DNA of 40,839 nucleotides from an uncultured Clostridia bacterium (GTDB taxonomy: Bacteria > Bacillota > Clostridia > TANB77 > CAG-508), in the NCBI GenBank assembly GCA_947624925.1, contig CANQMG010000003.1:1-40839 (forward strand). The letters are read 5' to 3'. Position numbers and translations under genes: made by a program. Positions 40,143 through 40,839 of this stretch are shown piece by piece. Positions within the stretch are counted from its first letter, which is position 1. Every line of letters begins with the position of its first letter. Under the pieces are notes generated by a model. The model was not told the DNA's origin, did no database searches, and saw only the letters and a list, made by a program, of their open reading frames with translations.

Positions 40143-40400
40143 ATAAAAATTACATTTTTTACGTTTATATATATTATATGTAAATTTTTTGCTTATTATT
40201 CTAAACTTAATTTCTGAAATAAAATCAGGTTTACTATTCGCATAATTTGCTTCATTAATATTTGAACCTATACTAGTAGCACTTTTAATAATTTGCTTAG
40301 AAATAATTGTTTCTTTCTTTTCTTTTAATAAAAATTTTTGTAATTTGATAATTTCAGATGCAAAATTTAATGACTGTTCTAGTAATGGATTTTCCTTCAT
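40113..40400 (-). pseudogene. Four-helix-bundle protein (S23/IVS type), C-terminally truncated
   Basis: 'MKENPLLEQSLNFASEIIKLQKFLLKEKKETIISKQIIKSATSIGSNINEANYANSKPDFISEIKF' then aberrant 'YNIYKRKKCNFYKFYVYKRKT' encoded by the operator palindromes. Confidence 0.75.
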
Positions 40401-40452
40401 AGAATAAAACCTTTCTTTGAAAGTTGTATAAAAATATATATAGAATATTAAA

Positions 40453-40665
40453 AATTTAATGAATAATGAAGATTGAATAATTAATAATGAATAATTCCAA
40501 ATGTGCTTCTCTATTAATTAAAGCTTATTCATTTTTCATTATTCACTATTAAATATTAATTGCGGTGTGAATACACCGCACATTTGGAGGCGTACTCCGG
40601 TTTAATATTTTTGAAGTTATAGTAATATCAACACTTTTAAGATACAGGAAGCAATTTTTAATGTA
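40453..40665 (+). repeat. Structured direct repeat, copy 2 (better-preserved hairpins)
   Basis: TGCGGTGTgaatACACCGCA and GGAGgcgtaCTCC hairpins intact; same orientation as copy 1. Confidence 0.88.
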
Positions 40666-40772
40666 ACTGGGATTGCGTTTATATATTTTAAAAATATAAT
40701 TACTTGAAAAATATTGACTACATATCGATATTTTGATAAAATATGTATATAATATTTATGGGGGTGTTTAGT

Positions 40773-40839
40773 ATGCCAATTATTAGACCAAGTTCTGATT
40801 TGAGAAATAATTATAATGAAATTTCCACAATTTGCCATC
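40773..40839 (+). CDS. Phd/YefM-type antitoxin, 5' fragment (runs off window)
   Basis: MPIIRPSSDLRNNYNEISTICH.. ; RBS-like gggggtg; upstream dyad ATATCGATAT. Confidence 0.7.
   Translation, partial: MPIIRPSSDLRNNYNEISTICH

Noticed and set aside
40617-40838. 73-aa minus-strand ORF at window end
   Set aside because: Opposite strand to a convincing Phd/YefM antitoxin start and overlaps repeat copy 2.
1-40839. tRNA or rRNA genes
   Set aside because: No cloverleaf or rRNA-like GC-richer conserved segments were noticed; not exhaustively testable by eye.

Overview
AT-rich (roughly 25-30% GC by eye) chromosomal window that looks like a spore-forming, gut-type Clostridia (inference from gene content: cwlD, spoIIE, a 3D/G5 YabE-like protein, and a DacF-type carboxypeptidase). 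Housekeeping and sporulation genes (acpS, tatD, lemA/htpX, exodeoxyribonuclease III, AI-2E transporter, rnc, radical SAM, YitT, OGG-type glycosylase) alternate with accessory material. The standout locus is 16352-28440: a single 3718-aa surface protein made of dozens of Ig-like modules, with a dockerin at its N-terminus (plus a degenerate second one) and another at its C-terminus. A 12-bp perfect hairpin separates it from a small secreted cohesin-domain protein ending in an LPQTG sortase signal. It looks like a self-contained, enzyme-free cohesin/dockerin surface system. Other notable items: two or three toxin-antitoxin loci, one with a 56-aa antitoxin absent from the ORF track and next to Spo0A-box-like dyads; hairpins that overlap the RBS of cwlD, the DD-carboxypeptidase gene and an IS66 transposase; a ~149-bp palindromic, possibly structured element upstream of yitT; and a degraded accessory island at 38.6-40.7 kb bounded by ~200-bp structured direct repeats. 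Everything here was read by eye. No database search or folding was run.
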